Below are positions 11,379 to 23,900 of a DNA stretch of 64,000 nt, piece by piece; position 1 is the first letter of the stretch, and each line of letters begins with the position of its first letter. The DNA comes from Strigops habroptila. Its lineage: Eukaryota; Chordata; Aves; Psittaciformes; Psittacidae. The stretch spans positions 11,139,761-11,203,760 of the forward strand of contig NC_044289.2 of assembly GCF_004027225.2 (NCBI RefSeq), given 5' to 3'. The translations under genes were made by a program, and so were the position numbers. The notes under the pieces were generated by a model. The model was not told the origin of the DNA, did not search any database, and saw only the letters and a list, made by a program, of their open reading frames with translations.

Positions 11379-12535
11379 CTGTTCCCACCCCAGTTGCATC
11401 CCAGAGCCAACATCTCATCCCGGCAAAGAGTCTGGCACAAGCCCATGGCACTGTGGTTTTGGTGAAGATGGAAGATGTGTCCCTTGGGAAACTGAGGAAG
11501 AACTGATGGACTTTGGCTGCAAAGGAGGGTGGAAATAGAGAACAAGATCCCCGTGTCACCCAGCACCTACCCGCTCTGTGCACCCGCTGCCCCAGGCAGG
11601 GTTACTGGGCAGCATCCATGAGTTTCTTTGGCTGAAGGAAATGGAGAAACCCTGCCCCAAGTATAAACCCATCTGAGGAACCAGGAATTGGTCCTTTCCG
11701 AGACTGGTGGGACTTTTGGAGAGATGATGCTGCTCCTCCACCACATCTCACACACAGCTCTGCTCTGTGGGGGACACAAGAGAGATCATCTCCAGTACCT
11801 GGAAGCCCAAATCCCCAGGGGAAGCCTCATGCCCTGGCCCCCCAGGGATGAAGCAGGTACATGGGGCTACACACAACTCACCACTGCGCCAGGCTGAGCA
11901 GCTTGACTATGCGTGAGCTAAAACATCCCACAACATCCACCCTGCAACCAGCAGCTGCCTTCCTGAGCCTGGGCAGAAGCATCCTCCTGATGGCAGCTCT
12001 AATTCACCTTCATTCTAATTCACCACATCTCTCCAAAATCAACATGAACCTTCCTGCTCTGCTCGGCCTCCTCCTCTCCAAAGCGCTGTTGGTTTGGCAG
12101 GGCTTTAGCGAGTGAGGAGCTCAGACACAGGAGACACCGCTCCGCAGCACCAGACATAGCTCCTGCAGTCCAAGCACATACCCTGCGAGCCACGGCCAAG
12201 AGAAAAGCAGGAAACAGAGAAAACCGACAAAGATGAGACGGGGCCATCTCCTGACAGGCTGGATCTGCTCCAGCTATGCAAGAGTCGGTGCAGGAGAGCT
12301 GCCTGGCAGCTCTGCCTTTACTTTCTCACAGCGATGATCCCTCTGAGTGACTGAAAAACGAAACCCAAATGCCCTCTAATGGCCTCGCACAAGCATGTGG
12401 AGGGAACATTTTTCCCCACAGCAGGGCAAGAAGGACAACTGGAAAGGAGCCACGGTTTAGGTGACGTGTCCAGGTGAGATATGGACAGTTTAAATGTGTG
12501 GAACTGAAAATAAAGATGTGCTCATCTAGATGTGG
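11379..12535 (+). other. CCN5: CCN5 3' untranslated region with poly(A) signal
   Basis: Non-coding sequence following the stop. An AATAAA hexamer at 12509-12514 is followed by a GT-rich stretch (about 12530-12570), the normal arrangement for cleavage and polyadenylation, so the 3' UTR is about 1.15 kb. Further AATAAA-like hexamers near 12685 and 13199 are possible alternative sites. No repeat was recognised. Confidence 0.6.
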
Positions 12536-14819
12536 AGCTTGTCTGGGGCTGTCCATGGGGGTGAGCCCGGCTCTGGTGAGCCCTCAGGAGCTTCAGTGCT
12601 CATGGCCAGGTCGGCTGTTGCAGGAAAGGTCTGACCCAGGACGGGGCAGCTTGGAGGAACCTCAGTTCAGGCTGCTTAGAATAAGAAAATAAAACAGGAA
12701 AAAAAAGGTGAATCAAAGCACTGAAAACATTATTATAGGCTATTATACCCTGGATTAAATTCTGCCCCTTTGCTTTTACCCAGCTCTACCAGTGGGACCA
12801 ACCCATGGCACATGGGTGCTGGGATGCACAGGACAGCACAGCATGGCTGCATTACTGCTGGGTATGCAGCCCCAGCCACAGACCAGGCCATACCTCCTCT
12901 CAGCCTCCCCAAACCCAAACCCCAAATTTTCCCCTGTAACTCATCCCTCCTCCCACCAGCCCCACACCTCCTGCGCTCACCCTGGACCAGGATTTCCCTG
13001 GCATCATGCCACCACCATCACCATCCCAACACAAGCCAACACCATACCAGGGCAGATTTGGGGGTGCAGGGGTAAAAGGCTGAATGGCAGTGGGAGCTCC
13101 TCTCTCCTGCCCAGGGAAAGGCTCCCCACAAGCAGCAGGAAAGGCAGCAGGGCCAAGGCAGCCACTTACCTGCTCCCCCAGCCCCTGCAAGTGCTGAAAA
13201 TAAAATGAAAGTCAAGGATGCTTTTCAGTCATCTCTTGGGGATGGGGTGGGGGAAGAAAAAATACCTCACTGCTCATGCAGTAAACCGTTGCTTACAAAG
13301 AGAATTATTTGCTGTGATCATCTCGTGCTCTGCCCGAACACAGATGATTAATTCAGTTTAATACAGGAGACATGGTGAATCTGGCAGGCAGCAAATCGCA
13401 GGATGAAATTGGCCTGGTCTGCAGGTTCTTTTGACTTTCTACACCTCTGCAATGGCTGTGCCAAAAGAGCAGTGATACAAGGTGCAGGTAGACTTTAAAA
13501 CCACAATGTTCCTCGACTGACACAAATAAGACACATGCTATGTACTGAAAATCCTGGTTTTAAGCCAGTTCTTGTCTGAACATGTTGGGACAGGCTGCCG
13601 GCAGGGAATGCTGCCAGGGCTCTCAACCCCTCCCAAATCCTGCCCAACCACCTCTGGGTGATGGTAAAAATCAAAAGGTCACTTTTGAAGCAGCAACCTG
13701 TAATTCTCATCTCAAACAGAAATGACTCAACACACCTCTGCTATAATTTCCTTTTTTCCCCTTTTCTTCAAAATGTCATTTCTGCCTGATTCACTAAGCA
13801 GAAAACACCTAAATAATGAATTAATGAATCCAAATAAATCACATTTTTCCCTAAGAATACAGAGAAATCAGCTCTTGCAATTTGATTGCCAGTCTCACAA
13901 TATTTGCTGTTCCCTCTAAAGCCCTGCTACCCTGGAAACATGTAGTTATTTGAGGATCACATTTATTGCAGCCTTTGACGCAGCGGAACCTGGGCTTTGC
14001 CTGATTTTGTGGGGCAGCTGATAAATACTCTGCCATCCCCAGATGATCATGGTCACCTTAACGATAAAAAAACCCCAAACCAGAAGACAACTCACCCCTA
14101 TCCTCAAGGCAAACTGCCAAATCTGCACACATAAATGGCATGTGATTTGACAACCATATTCCTGAACCACCAGTGAGCAGCACATCGCAGCTCATTTCAG
14201 TGCAAGAAGACAGAGCAGCTGAAGGAGAAACTGTGCACTGCTGCATGAGTAAACAATGTGCATCAGAATGGTTTTTTCCAAGCCATTCTCATGACTGATG
14301 ATTTTTGAATGCCTGGAGTTGGCTGAAAAAGGACTGGATGAGCCTCAGGTTAAAGCTAAACGTTTTCAGATACCTCCCTGACCAGAGTGCAGTGCTCAGT
14401 AAAGAAAACAGTAGATCAAGGCCCTTTGTTTTGCTGTTGGTGAAGAGTCTTGAATTGGTTGCCTATTGCTCAGGTTACCCACAGGAGCCATCCCAGCCCT
14501 GTGCTCTCTTTCACACTGCAGCGCACAAGGAGCTGCGCACCCGAGGGGAGCATCCTGATACGGATGAGGGTGGTAGCACTTCTACCGAGAGTGAAATCAC
14601 GGGGAAAGTGAACACCTGAAACACACAAGGCAGGCAGGAGACGAGAACCATGCTGCTGCGTGCGTGCCTCCAACAGGGAGAAATGAGGGGCGGCTCCTGG
14701 GGTGCAGGCTCCAACCCTGGTGTGGAGGAATGGGGGGGGTTTCTCCTCACCCTGAGTGGGACAGATCAGAAGCGGGCTGAAAGCTCTGCCCCCCCTACCA
14801 CCCCCCCAGCAGCCATCTT
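12536..14819. other. Intergenic, CCN5 to GPCR
   Basis: Single-copy DNA without recognisable exons, RNA genes or repeat elements. The left part (12770-13100) is C-rich and low in complexity. The middle (13700-13920) is AT-rich. Nothing functional can be supported. Confidence 0.55.
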
Positions 14820-15330
14820 CCACCCGCTGCGAGGCAGAGCCCCTCTCCCTCCTCCCTGCTCCCTTCCTCTCGCTCCCTCCGGGCGCTGCAGCGTCCGGAG
14901 CAGCCGCAGCCCTGCGCGTCCGTGGCTCAGAACAGCTCCCGTGGGCTGTGGCCGGCGCCGAGGGCGCGGCAGGAGCTCCGGGCTGGGGCGGCTCTCACCG
15001 CATCGTCCTCCTGCGCCGGGGCTGAGCCCTGCGCCACAGAGCGGGCCCGGAAGGAGCGGGGCAGCCACAGCCTGCGCCCGGGCACGCTGGGGCCGCTCCG
15101 CCCAGGGCAACGGGCTCCGCTTGGCACCGGCACCTCGACCCGGGAGCGGCCACCGCACCGCAGCGCCCGACGGCCATGGAGGCTCCCCCCCGGTGGCCCG
15201 GCAATGGCACCCTGTGCCCCGTGGACACCGGCTTCACGCAGCGCTTCCTGCCCACCGTCTACCTGGTGGTGGTTGCCCTGGGGCTGGTGGGGAACGGGCT
15301 GGGGCTGTGGCACCTGTGCACCAGGGCCCG
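14820..15330 (+). promoter_or_regulatory. CpG island over the 5' end of the P2Y-like GPCR gene
   Basis: GC content and CpG frequency rise sharply from about 14820 and stay high into the first 150 bases of the GPCR reading frame. This is the pattern of a CpG-island promoter, and no TATA box is evident. The transcription start was not located. An upstream non-coding exon cannot be excluded, because many P2Y receptor genes have a single coding exon with upstream leader exons. Confidence 0.6.
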
Positions 15331-16189
15331 GCGCGGCGTCCGGCAGCCCCTCGGCTTGTTGGTGGGCAACCTGGGCTTGGCTGACCTGCTGTACGTGAGC
15401 ACACTGCCCTTCCTCGTCAGCTACTACCTGCAGGGCAGAGTGTGGCTCTTCGGGCAGGGCTGGTGCCGGATCACCCGCGGCCTCTTCCACCTCAACCTCT
15501 ACGCCAGCATCGGCTTCCTCACCTGCATCAGCATCCACTGCTACCTGGGCATTGTGCACCCGCTGAAGGCACAGGGCTGGTGCTATGGGACAACCCCTTC
15601 AGCATGGCTCAGCACGATGGTCTGGGTGTGGGTCATTGCACAGGTAGCTCCTGATTTTGCCTTCAGCAAGATGGACGATACAGGGACACGGTGCCACGAC
15701 ACGACGGAACATGAGTACCTGGGTGTTTACTTGCCATACACTATGACCATCACCGTGACTGGGTTTGTCATCCCATTCCTCATCATCATCGGCTGCTACT
15801 GCCACATGGTGGTGGTGCTCTGCAGGAATGACACTGTGAACCTAAGCCTGAGGAGAAGCAGCATCAGTTTGGTGATTCTTGTGATGATCCTCTTCTCCAT
15901 CTGCTTCCTCCCCTACCACATCTTCAGAAACCTCAACTTGTTGTCTCGAGGCTGGCAGCTGCAAGGGTCCTGCACACAGGCTGTAAAGAATATTTACCTT
16001 TCCTACCAGGTGACCCGGGGACTGGCCAGCTTCAACAGTGCCCTCAACCCCCTGCTCTATGTGATGACCAGTGAAGCCTGCATGTCACGTATAAGGACCA
16101 TCTGCCAAACAAGGAAAACCTCTTGCCAGGAAGATGAGAAGAATATGAGCATCATTCTTTGTAAGGAGGAGGTTTCTGATGAGCTCTGA
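15176..16189 (+). CDS. P2Y-type (P2Y1-subgroup) nucleotide receptor-like GPCR, atypical H-C-Y motif
   Basis: An intronless frame of 337 residues; the ATG sits in a strong Kozak context (CGGCCATGG). Seven membrane segments are visible. Class A landmarks: N40 in TM1, LGLAD (D70) in TM2, C97 at the top of TM3, FLPYH in TM6, and NPLLY at 291-295 in TM7. P2Y1-like traits: an N-terminal cysteine (C14) and an extracellular loop 3 cysteine (C266) that could form the second P2Y disulphide; R101, F104, H105 and Y109 in TM3; CHDTTEHEY in loop 2; YQVTRGLAS in TM7, whose Q and R bind nucleotide phosphate in P2Y1. N10 is a possible glycosylation site. The odd part is the end of TM3, which reads H-C-Y where P2Y1 has H-R-Y: C122 replaces the normally invariant arginine 3.50. 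The basic cluster of intracellular loop 2 is also absent. Subfamily assignment is from memory of P2Y1; ligand and signalling are unknown. Confidence 0.88.
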   Translation: MEAPPRWPGNGTLCPVDTGFTQRFLPTVYLVVVALGLVGNGLGLWHLCTRARRGVRQPLGLLVGNLGLADLLYVSTLPFLVSYYLQGRVWLFGQGWCRITRGLFHLNLYASIGFLTCISIHCYLGIVHPLKAQGWCYGTTPSAWLSTMVWVWVIAQVAPDFAFSKMDDTGTRCHDTTEHEYLGVYLPYTMTITVTGFVIPFLIIIGCYCHMVVVLCRNDTVNLSLRRSSISLVILVMILFSICFLPYHIFRNLNLLSRGWQLQGSCTQAVKNIYLSYQVTRGLASFNSALNPLLYVMTSEACMSRIRTICQTRKTSCQEDEKNMSIILCKEEVSDEL

Positions 16190-17545
16190 GGTACCCAACA
16201 CCCCCTCCAAAGGATGCACCACTTCAGTTTGCACTTGGGCCCTTCTTGGGGGTCACGTCCTCACCCTGACACCTGCTTTGCAGAGAGTTGGTAACTGCAG
16301 CATCACTGGCAGCAATCTCCCGCAAGGGATAGACAGGACTGCTGGTATCAGAGAGCAAACTGAGGCCAGGTTTTAGAGCAAAGCTACTCAACCCAACCGT
16401 TTAGCCTAACAGTACGCCCAGAGATGGCAAGAAATGAACATTGTCTTTACTCCAGACTTGAAACATTTCTCAGTCCAGCCTCTAATGCAGCGGTCTGAGC
16501 TGGTCAACATCTCCCTGGTTCTGCAGCCACCTGTTGAGCTCCTCAGTGAGGGAGATGGGGGTGAATGGTGCCTTGTCCCCTCACTGCATCCGCTCTCCCC
16601 CACTGGACATGGATTTGAGACAGGATTCCCTCGTTCACCTAAGGAGAGGGCACCAGTAATTAACTGCCTGCGTTGGACAACAGCCGAGAGATGAATTTTT
16701 GCAGGGGGAGGAATGCTTTGGAGGTGGAAATAGTCATTAAAATATCAAGTTTTAAATAGATGACTAAGCTGTGCCAGTTCCTGAGTTAGTTGTTCCTGGG
16801 TGACTGAGCTGCTTCAGAGTCTGTGTGATCCTCTATTGCCCACCTCCTTTGCAAGAGAGAAAAAGAACTTCAGCATTACTCACCCTCTTTTGGAAAAGCA
16901 CATAGCAGACAACAGCAAATTGGCATTTTGAAGTTTCTGGAGGCTGTTGGTTGGGTTGGGGTGGTTTTTTTGCAAGGCAAATGACTGCATTAGCCTGAAC
17001 CGCTGCTTTCAATGGGCAAAATGCCACGAGAGTTTTGGAATCTTCAGGTGGGTGGTTGCATCTTACTCTTGCATCCAGCCTTGCAATGGGATTAGACATG
17101 TCTGTTAAAAATTAGACATGCAAAGAAAAGAGAAGCAACACAGGCTTGAAGGCTTGTGAAGGCAAGATTCAATGGTGAGAGCAATCCATCTATTGCCGTG
17201 GGATCTCTGTTTCAGGAGGAGCAGAGGCTACTGAGCAGCAGTTTAGTTTTTGCTCTGGATGTTGATGAACACCTTGAGCGTTTCGGTCCTTGTGAAAGGA
17301 GCAATGTGATTTGCAGCAGCAGATCTTGCAGCTCGGCTGAAGGAAGAGGATTGAGAGTCTAAATCAGCCTCTTCTGGGAAAGGGCCAACCCATGGACACT
17401 GCGCTCTTTGGACCAAAACCTGGTACTTATCACAGTCAGCTGCTCTTTGCATGCACCCACCCTCACTGCTGCGCAGAGGGAGCCGCGGCTCGCTTTCATA
17501 TGGAGTTAATATGTCTAAAGTGCAAATAAACACCTAATGCTTCCA
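16190..17545 (+). other. Probable 3' UTR of the P2Y-like GPCR with candidate poly(A) signal
   Basis: Non-coding sequence after the stop codon. The first well-placed AATAAA is at 17525-17530 and is followed by GTTGTCTGG, giving a 3' UTR of about 1.35 kb if used. No repeat or other gene was recognised. Confidence 0.4.
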
Positions 17546-20500
17546 GTCATGAGTTGTCTGGCTTCTAGTAAAGTTTTACAGGAGTGCAGAGAACAGCCGG
17601 CCTGCTGCCGGGATCAGTGATGGGGTTCCCAAGGCTCCGCAGATGGGGAGCAATGCTTGGCCAGGCGTGCACACAGGTAGGTTCTCAGAGTCTGCTCAGT
17701 GTCACAGCAGAGCCTTGAAGCTTTCAGCTCCCACCTCATCCAGAAGAAACCCAAAGACAGAGCTGAAATTCTGAAATGAGATTTTCTTCTCTCTCTGCGG
17801 TAGGGAAGATCTTTGGGACATTAGGTTCAGATCTGCTTCTTGCACGCTCCCCAGGTCGGGGCTTCTCCGGAACTCTAAGCTCTTCTCTTCCTTTCCTGAA
17901 GAAATACCCATATCTCTGAAAGCTGTCCAGCTTTTCCACCTTCACACATGGAGCCCATCCAAGATGCAACAGTTCCCCATAAACTGGCTTCAGCTCCCCA
18001 CGGCCCATAGGAGCTGCAGCACCCTGTCGCTGCACCCAACCTTGTGCATGATTGAGAGCATCACTGCACCCCAGGGAGGGGAGCGCTGTGTAGGAAGCAT
18101 CAGCAAACTCTTGCTCTCACTCCTGCATTGCTGTGCCCAACTCTGTCTTCTCCACTGCCCCCTCCTGTCACTGTTAATGATGATTTAAAGATCTGTATCC
18201 TAAGAAGCATCTCTGAGCCTCAGAGACAGTTGTAGTCATAAATCTGCTCTGTTTTCTGTGTCCTGCATCTGTCAAATCAGCAAAAGCCATTAAGGATCTG
18301 CGTGTTCAGCCGATGCTCCTGAGATATTGGAGGGATTTTGTATATCTTGCTTTGCAGGCCCCTTGATTCTCAAACAATGCCATTTCTCCCCATGAACTGA
18401 AGGGCTGAGCTCTTTCCCTTTATTGGCTGTGTGTGTAATTAAGAGCCAACCACTGGCACATGAGCCTACAAGGCCAGCTTTGCAGCTGGTGATAGAGCAG
18501 CAAAGCAGCCCTCCTTCCTCCAGCCCTTGTGTCAAAGGAGGCTCCTTCCCTTGCAAAGAGCAGCCAGTGCTCTCTGTGGGACACTGCACGTGTATGGTCA
18601 CCACTGGGGACCTGCCCAAAACATGCGGGCACCTCAAAACCTCCCTGGTGCTCTATATCCCCTGGGACCAGAGGGGAGGGATTGTCCCTGGAGCAACCAG
18701 CATGGGCAGCTGTTGCCTCTGTGCTGGTCACAACCTGGGGCATGGGCAGGAGAGGACATAATACATGTTTGGGAGTGGGTAAGGGGACAAGGAAGGTGGG
18801 GAAATGCCATATTCCCCTTTCCCCTTCTCCCAGCAGCTCTGCCAGCTGTTGGCAGGGCCGTGCACACACGTGTGCTGCTGGCAGGAGGAGGTCAATGTCC
18901 ACTGGAGTTGCTGTGCCATGGCTGCATCCTGATCCAGGCGTTATCCTTGGTTACTGGCTGGCACAAGCACAGGGAGAAGACCTGAGTGGGCAGCAGCAGC
19001 ACCTGGGTCAACACTCAGGGGTGGCTTTGAGCAAGGCCATTTCCCCTTTGCTACAGAGACCTTCCAGCACTGTCAGGTTCCTTTACACGGGCTGCACATC
19101 CTCATGGGGTGAAATAGTTCTGCAGGAAGAAATAAATTCGTTTTATCTCTTTCAAGCTCCTGGCTTATGATGAGCTGAATGTTCCTCTTTCCCTCCCTTG
19201 TCTCTCAGTTGCTGGACTTGAAGATGCCTAAAATCAAGTGAAAGAAATCCCACCTGTACCACCATCTGCTTTTCCCACAGCCTCTCTGCCACAGAGAAGC
19301 GGAGCAATGATCTTATCTGCAAAATCAACCTGAAAGCAGATTTTTAACTCCTCTACTCAGATTAGACCCAACCAACAAACCAAATATGGTGGGAATTCTG
19401 CTGACATTAATGGGATTGGGATCAAGCCTGGAAATTTGGCAGCATTTCTTGCTTCATTAAATAAACCCCTCTTGGTTGAGGATTTGTTGCACAGTCAAGA
19501 TTTGTTATGTTAAAGAGAACTTTTGAGCTGGCAGCCCGGGGAAGCCATTCAGGCAAAATTAACAGGCACATGTACAGATGCAGATGTACAACCACTTTCC
19601 TTCTCTAAACCTGGTTTTCTTGGCATGCAAAACGCTCTACAAGAGGAATGTATTGCTATCAACAACATCTAAATGCATAGGGCTCAACTCTGTTTAATTC
19701 TTTATTTCACATTGCACACATTTCTAAAAAGAGACTAAACACATCGTGTTTCCAAGGTCTCTGTTTCCAGAGGCACCCAGCAAAGCGAGAAACTGAGATG
19801 CTCCTGTGTGCAAGTGGTGGGGAGCAGCAGTGAACAGTGAGTGCCACAGGAACCACAGGCACTCCATGAGTTCAGCTGCTGGCTGCAGAGGTACCAGTGG
19901 AGTGGGAGGATTTGCCTCCACCGGTGAATACTGAGTGTGACACACGGCCTCTGACTGAAATCTGGCTCTGAGTGAGCTGCCCACCTCACTTCAGGGGGGA
20001 TGGTATGGCCACTAAAGTCCTGTTTGCTAAACAAGCCTGGGTGTGCTGAAAACATGGGCTTCTGCATTTGTGTCAGAGATTTCCACAGCCTGGGGGAATG
20101 GGAGCTGCTGCTCAGACAAGGGCTGTGGGTGCCGGGGACATCACTGCGGGACAGAGATGGACAGAGATGATGTCCCCGCTGTGCAAACATGGCATGTCCA
20201 TAACATGAGAGCCCCCAGGCCCAGGCAGAGGTGTGAAGACCACGTGTGAACCCCGAGGAGAAGCAGCATGAGCAGAGGCTCCCGCACGTCTCAGCTCCCT
20301 GTTGCACCAGGCAGCAGGACTTTGTGGTGCATCTTTTACAATGTGGTGGGAGGCTGCAGTGCGCACACAAAAAGGGATGAGTCACTCAGGTCACTAATGA
20401 AAGGTCACAGCATCCTCAGATTCAGTGAGAGGCATTTATTTCTTCAGCAAAACAATTTCATTGCTAAAGTACCTTTGGCTACAGGGACAGCAGACCTGAC

Positions 20501-20690
20501 ACGTTATCTTATTTGCCAAGGATATCGATCAGACTGGGGAAAGAATGGTAGATGCAATTACTCCAGGTGACCTGGGAAAAACTTGTAAATATACTTGGGA
20601 CTGGGTGCAGTTGGTAAAGGTTTTAGTAAAAGAGAAAAATCCAAGTCTTTGTCTTTGCTATGCAGCATGTTTTGGCATCTGGGAGCCCAA
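17546..20690. other. Intergenic, nothing recognised
   Basis: Unique sequence of average composition. Overlapping open frames at 18420-19170 occur on both strands and carry no recognisable domain. No repeat family or RNA gene was identified. Confidence 0.5.
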
Positions 20691-20699
20691 CAGCTTGTG

Positions 20700-20900
20700 A
20701 AGAAGAGCAAATCACATAAATAGAATAACATTTAGCGTGACTGTGTGAGGCCATCAGTCTAATATTATTCCTGCAGTGCATGCAGTTATAAATAGGTGAT
20801 GCCGTGTAGCGTGGGACCGGGCAGGGCGAGAGCTGAGGAATGCACTTGCAGCCCGGCGGCAGCGGCACTGCGCAGCTTGCAGCTGAAACACACATTTGTA
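20700..20900 (+). promoter_or_regulatory. Isolated TATA-type promoter candidate
   Basis: A strong TATA box, TATAAATA, lies at 20787-20794. It follows AT-rich sequence (20700-20785) and is followed at once by a GC-rich, CpG-containing stretch (20800-20875), the composition step expected at a core promoter. Transcription would start near 20815-20825. No downstream protein-coding gene was recognised, so the product would be a non-coding RNA or an unknown transcript. This is inference from sequence shape only. Confidence 0.3.
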
Positions 20901-23900
20901 TGTGTGCTACAGAGCGACTGCGGCTGCACCCTGCAGACAGGGATGTGTCCTGAGGACCTGCTGAACCTGGGCTTCATAGACAGGTGCCACTTTTCAGACC
21001 ATCCCTCTAAATATCCCCCAGCAGCAAAGACCTCCATGCCCCTTGCTTGTTGCTCAAGGCAGGGGTCAGCACAGAGAGCAGGGCAGAGAGAAACCCCAGG
21101 AGCTGCTCTGTGCACCTCAACCTGCGCTGCCTTCTCAGCATTGGGGAGGAGAGTACAGTTTGAATTTCACTCAACAGCTCTGCTCTGCCCCAAGCAGGAG
21201 ATGCTCAGGTCAGATCTCCCCGAAGAGCCCTTCATGCCAGGGTGCAGCTCATATAACATGAAATTCTTTTGCTTGTTTGGGTTCATCGGCAAGAAGTTTA
21301 CCCTAAGGAGGATCAAAAAGCTCCCAGGCTTCTCAGTAGCAACACAGCTCCTCCGTGGGGAGGCTGCTTCCATGCAGAGGACATCCAAGGACAGGAGACA
21401 GATTAACTCTGTCCTGGCTGCCTTTGCACTGATGTGGAGGTGCTGCTCAGCAGAGATGGGGGAGAACTGCCACACCACAGCTCCCCAGTCAGCTCTTACC
21501 AGCCCAGACCAGCCTGCAGCACTTCTGTGCTCCAGTCCAGGCTGTTTAGGGTGAGAAGGTCCCATGGCAACGAGAAACTGCTGGCATGAAGGAGAGCTCA
21601 GGGATAGGTTTGGTGGTGATGATGCCAAGAGAGCCAAGCACTCTCACTGAATGAAGTGTTATTTGATTATGGAGGCCTCCTGCATATTCGTGCATAAAGG
21701 GGACCATTTGCATGCATTTCCCAAGCCAGAAACCCAAAACAGCCTGAGTCTGTCACCTGGCCCTGTGTGGAGGTGCCCTGGGGGGATACCCCGATGAGCA
21801 TCACTGCTCATCACTGTCACTGCTCAGCGCCTCAGCTCCCACCCCAAGAGAAACTCAGACAGGAGACTTCAATGTTAGCTAAATATTTCAGAACCCAGAG
21901 GAGCCTCCGGTTCATTTTCCCGTTTAGCTCAGGTGCTTCGCCTGCCTCCAGAACAGCCCCGTGTTAATTCAATTCCCTGTACCTGATTCATGGCAGATCT
22001 GGCATCCTGATGCCTGGAACAGCTGTGACTCCTGTGCTGCCGTTTGCTCTGCCCCAGGGACACTGCACAGCCTCTGAGCGTGGCTGGAAAGAACAGGCCA
22101 GGGATGGAATAAGGGACAAACAGCTGGTCCAGGCACACAGGAACATCTTTGCATTTGCAATTCAGAGAGGATGTGTCTCATCTCCCCAATTAATGCTTCC
22201 AGAGAAAAGCCTGGAGGGAAGCAGCTGGAAAGTCTCTGCATATAAGACTCAGTAAAATCTGCCATTTTGAGGTGGAGGAAGAAATATGTCCCCAACACTG
22301 CGCTTTCAGTGCAAGAGAAAACAAGTATTTTCATTTTGCTCTGTTCATTGCCCACCAGGAACCTGCGGCGCTGCCGGGCATGATGTAGTCGGGAGCATTT
22401 ACACAGGGCAATCCATAGCTCCATCAGCTGGGAAATCGCTTGTGGCCCCAAAGCCAGAACCACTTCTGGCCAGGGGATCTGGCAGCTGGGAGCTGCCTGT
22501 GGAACATCACTAGCAGGGAAAGTAAAGTGTGTCTTAGTAGGATCAAACACTGCATTGATATAAGCTGGTGCCTGGCTGGGAAGCTCAGTCAAGATCTCGG
22601 CACCAGTTCCCCGTGTTTCAGAGGCAGAACAGGAAAGGACATCTTGAGTTTTACTAATAAATGCACTTTTCCCCAGATGAAGTGCTGGGGCCAATTTGTT
22701 TCCTAGTGGGTTATTTTTAGCATCGAAATGGGCCATTTGCTGTAAACTGTCTGCCTGGGAAGCAGCAGAGCCCTGGGGTGCAGACAGGACTGCCGCAGCT
22801 CCCACACCACCAGCTCACCGCCCCGGCTGCTGGCACACCAGCTCTCACCCGGTGGGATGGGAGCCACCACTGCTCCTGCAGCACATCCAACAGGCAGCAG
22901 CTCCCTCCTGCCCCAGGCAGCCTGTGGTGCCCTGTGGTGGGACCCGCTGCCCTGTGGGAAGGAGAATGCCATGGGGACCCGACCATGCAGGCAGACGCTT
23001 TGACACTGAAGCCACTCACAGGGCTCCTGGCAGGGGCTGCGGTGCTCACCGGGTGCCACATGGGATATGATGTGCCACACAGCATGCCGGAGCCTGTCAC
23101 CCACCCAGGCATGTCCCACAGGAGCCCTGCAGTGGTTCAGGACCCTTTTTCTGGTCCCTGCAGTGCAGTGCTGCCTTGAAGGACAGCGATGCAGATGTCA
23201 CCGGAGCACCCTCTGAAAGAGCCTCGCATATTTGTGATTCATTCCCAGACCCTTTGCCCCCGCACCTCTGACTTTCCTGGCAGCCCTGCGGGCTGTGATG
23301 CAGGAAAGTCATTTATAGCATCACGATGCTGCTGCGGTGGGAGCAGAATGAGGTCCTGCTCCCTGCTTGGCCAGGGGTTTGGTATGGGCATGTATCTATG
23401 GTGAGTCTGCAGGCATGGCCGAGGCAGCTTATCTCCAGATTAACCTTCCCAGGGAGTGAGATCCTTCTCCAGATGAGTTCCCAAAGCCTCTCTCCTTTGT
23501 CACTGGAGTCCAGGGGCTCCTTGCAGGGACCAGCACAAGCAGCAGCACCACAGAGCCTCCCAACCCCAAGCCCCAATCCAAACAGGTTGCCATCTCTGAT
23601 TTAACAGTTTCTCAGTAAATATTTCCACAAATTATTAAGCAGGGGCATTATTATTTTATATTATTATTTTATTAGTAAAGCCAAGATGCTCAAACCCAAT
23701 AAATGAACCAACTGAAGCAGCAGAGATCAAGATCTTGCTAAAACAGAGCAGCACCTTTCCCATTTGGTTGCGGTCCAGGCACTTTATGGCAGGTACTTTG
23801 TGCCTGGCTGATGTTCAACTGACAGCTTTCCAAGCATATAAAAAACTTATTAGGCTGAAAATAGAGTTTGTGACTATAAACTGTCAAGAGCACTGTCAGC

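Noticed and set aside
20796-21554. Plus-strand open frame of 252 codons just after a TATA box
   Set aside because: No domain, signal peptide or compositional sign of coding. Its first ATG lies only two bases beyond the TATA box, before any plausible transcription start. Treated as chance.
21969-22805. Minus-strand open frame of 278 codons
   Set aside because: Longest unexplained frame in the window, but the protein is low in recognisable motifs, resembles nothing I know, and has no promoter or splice context.
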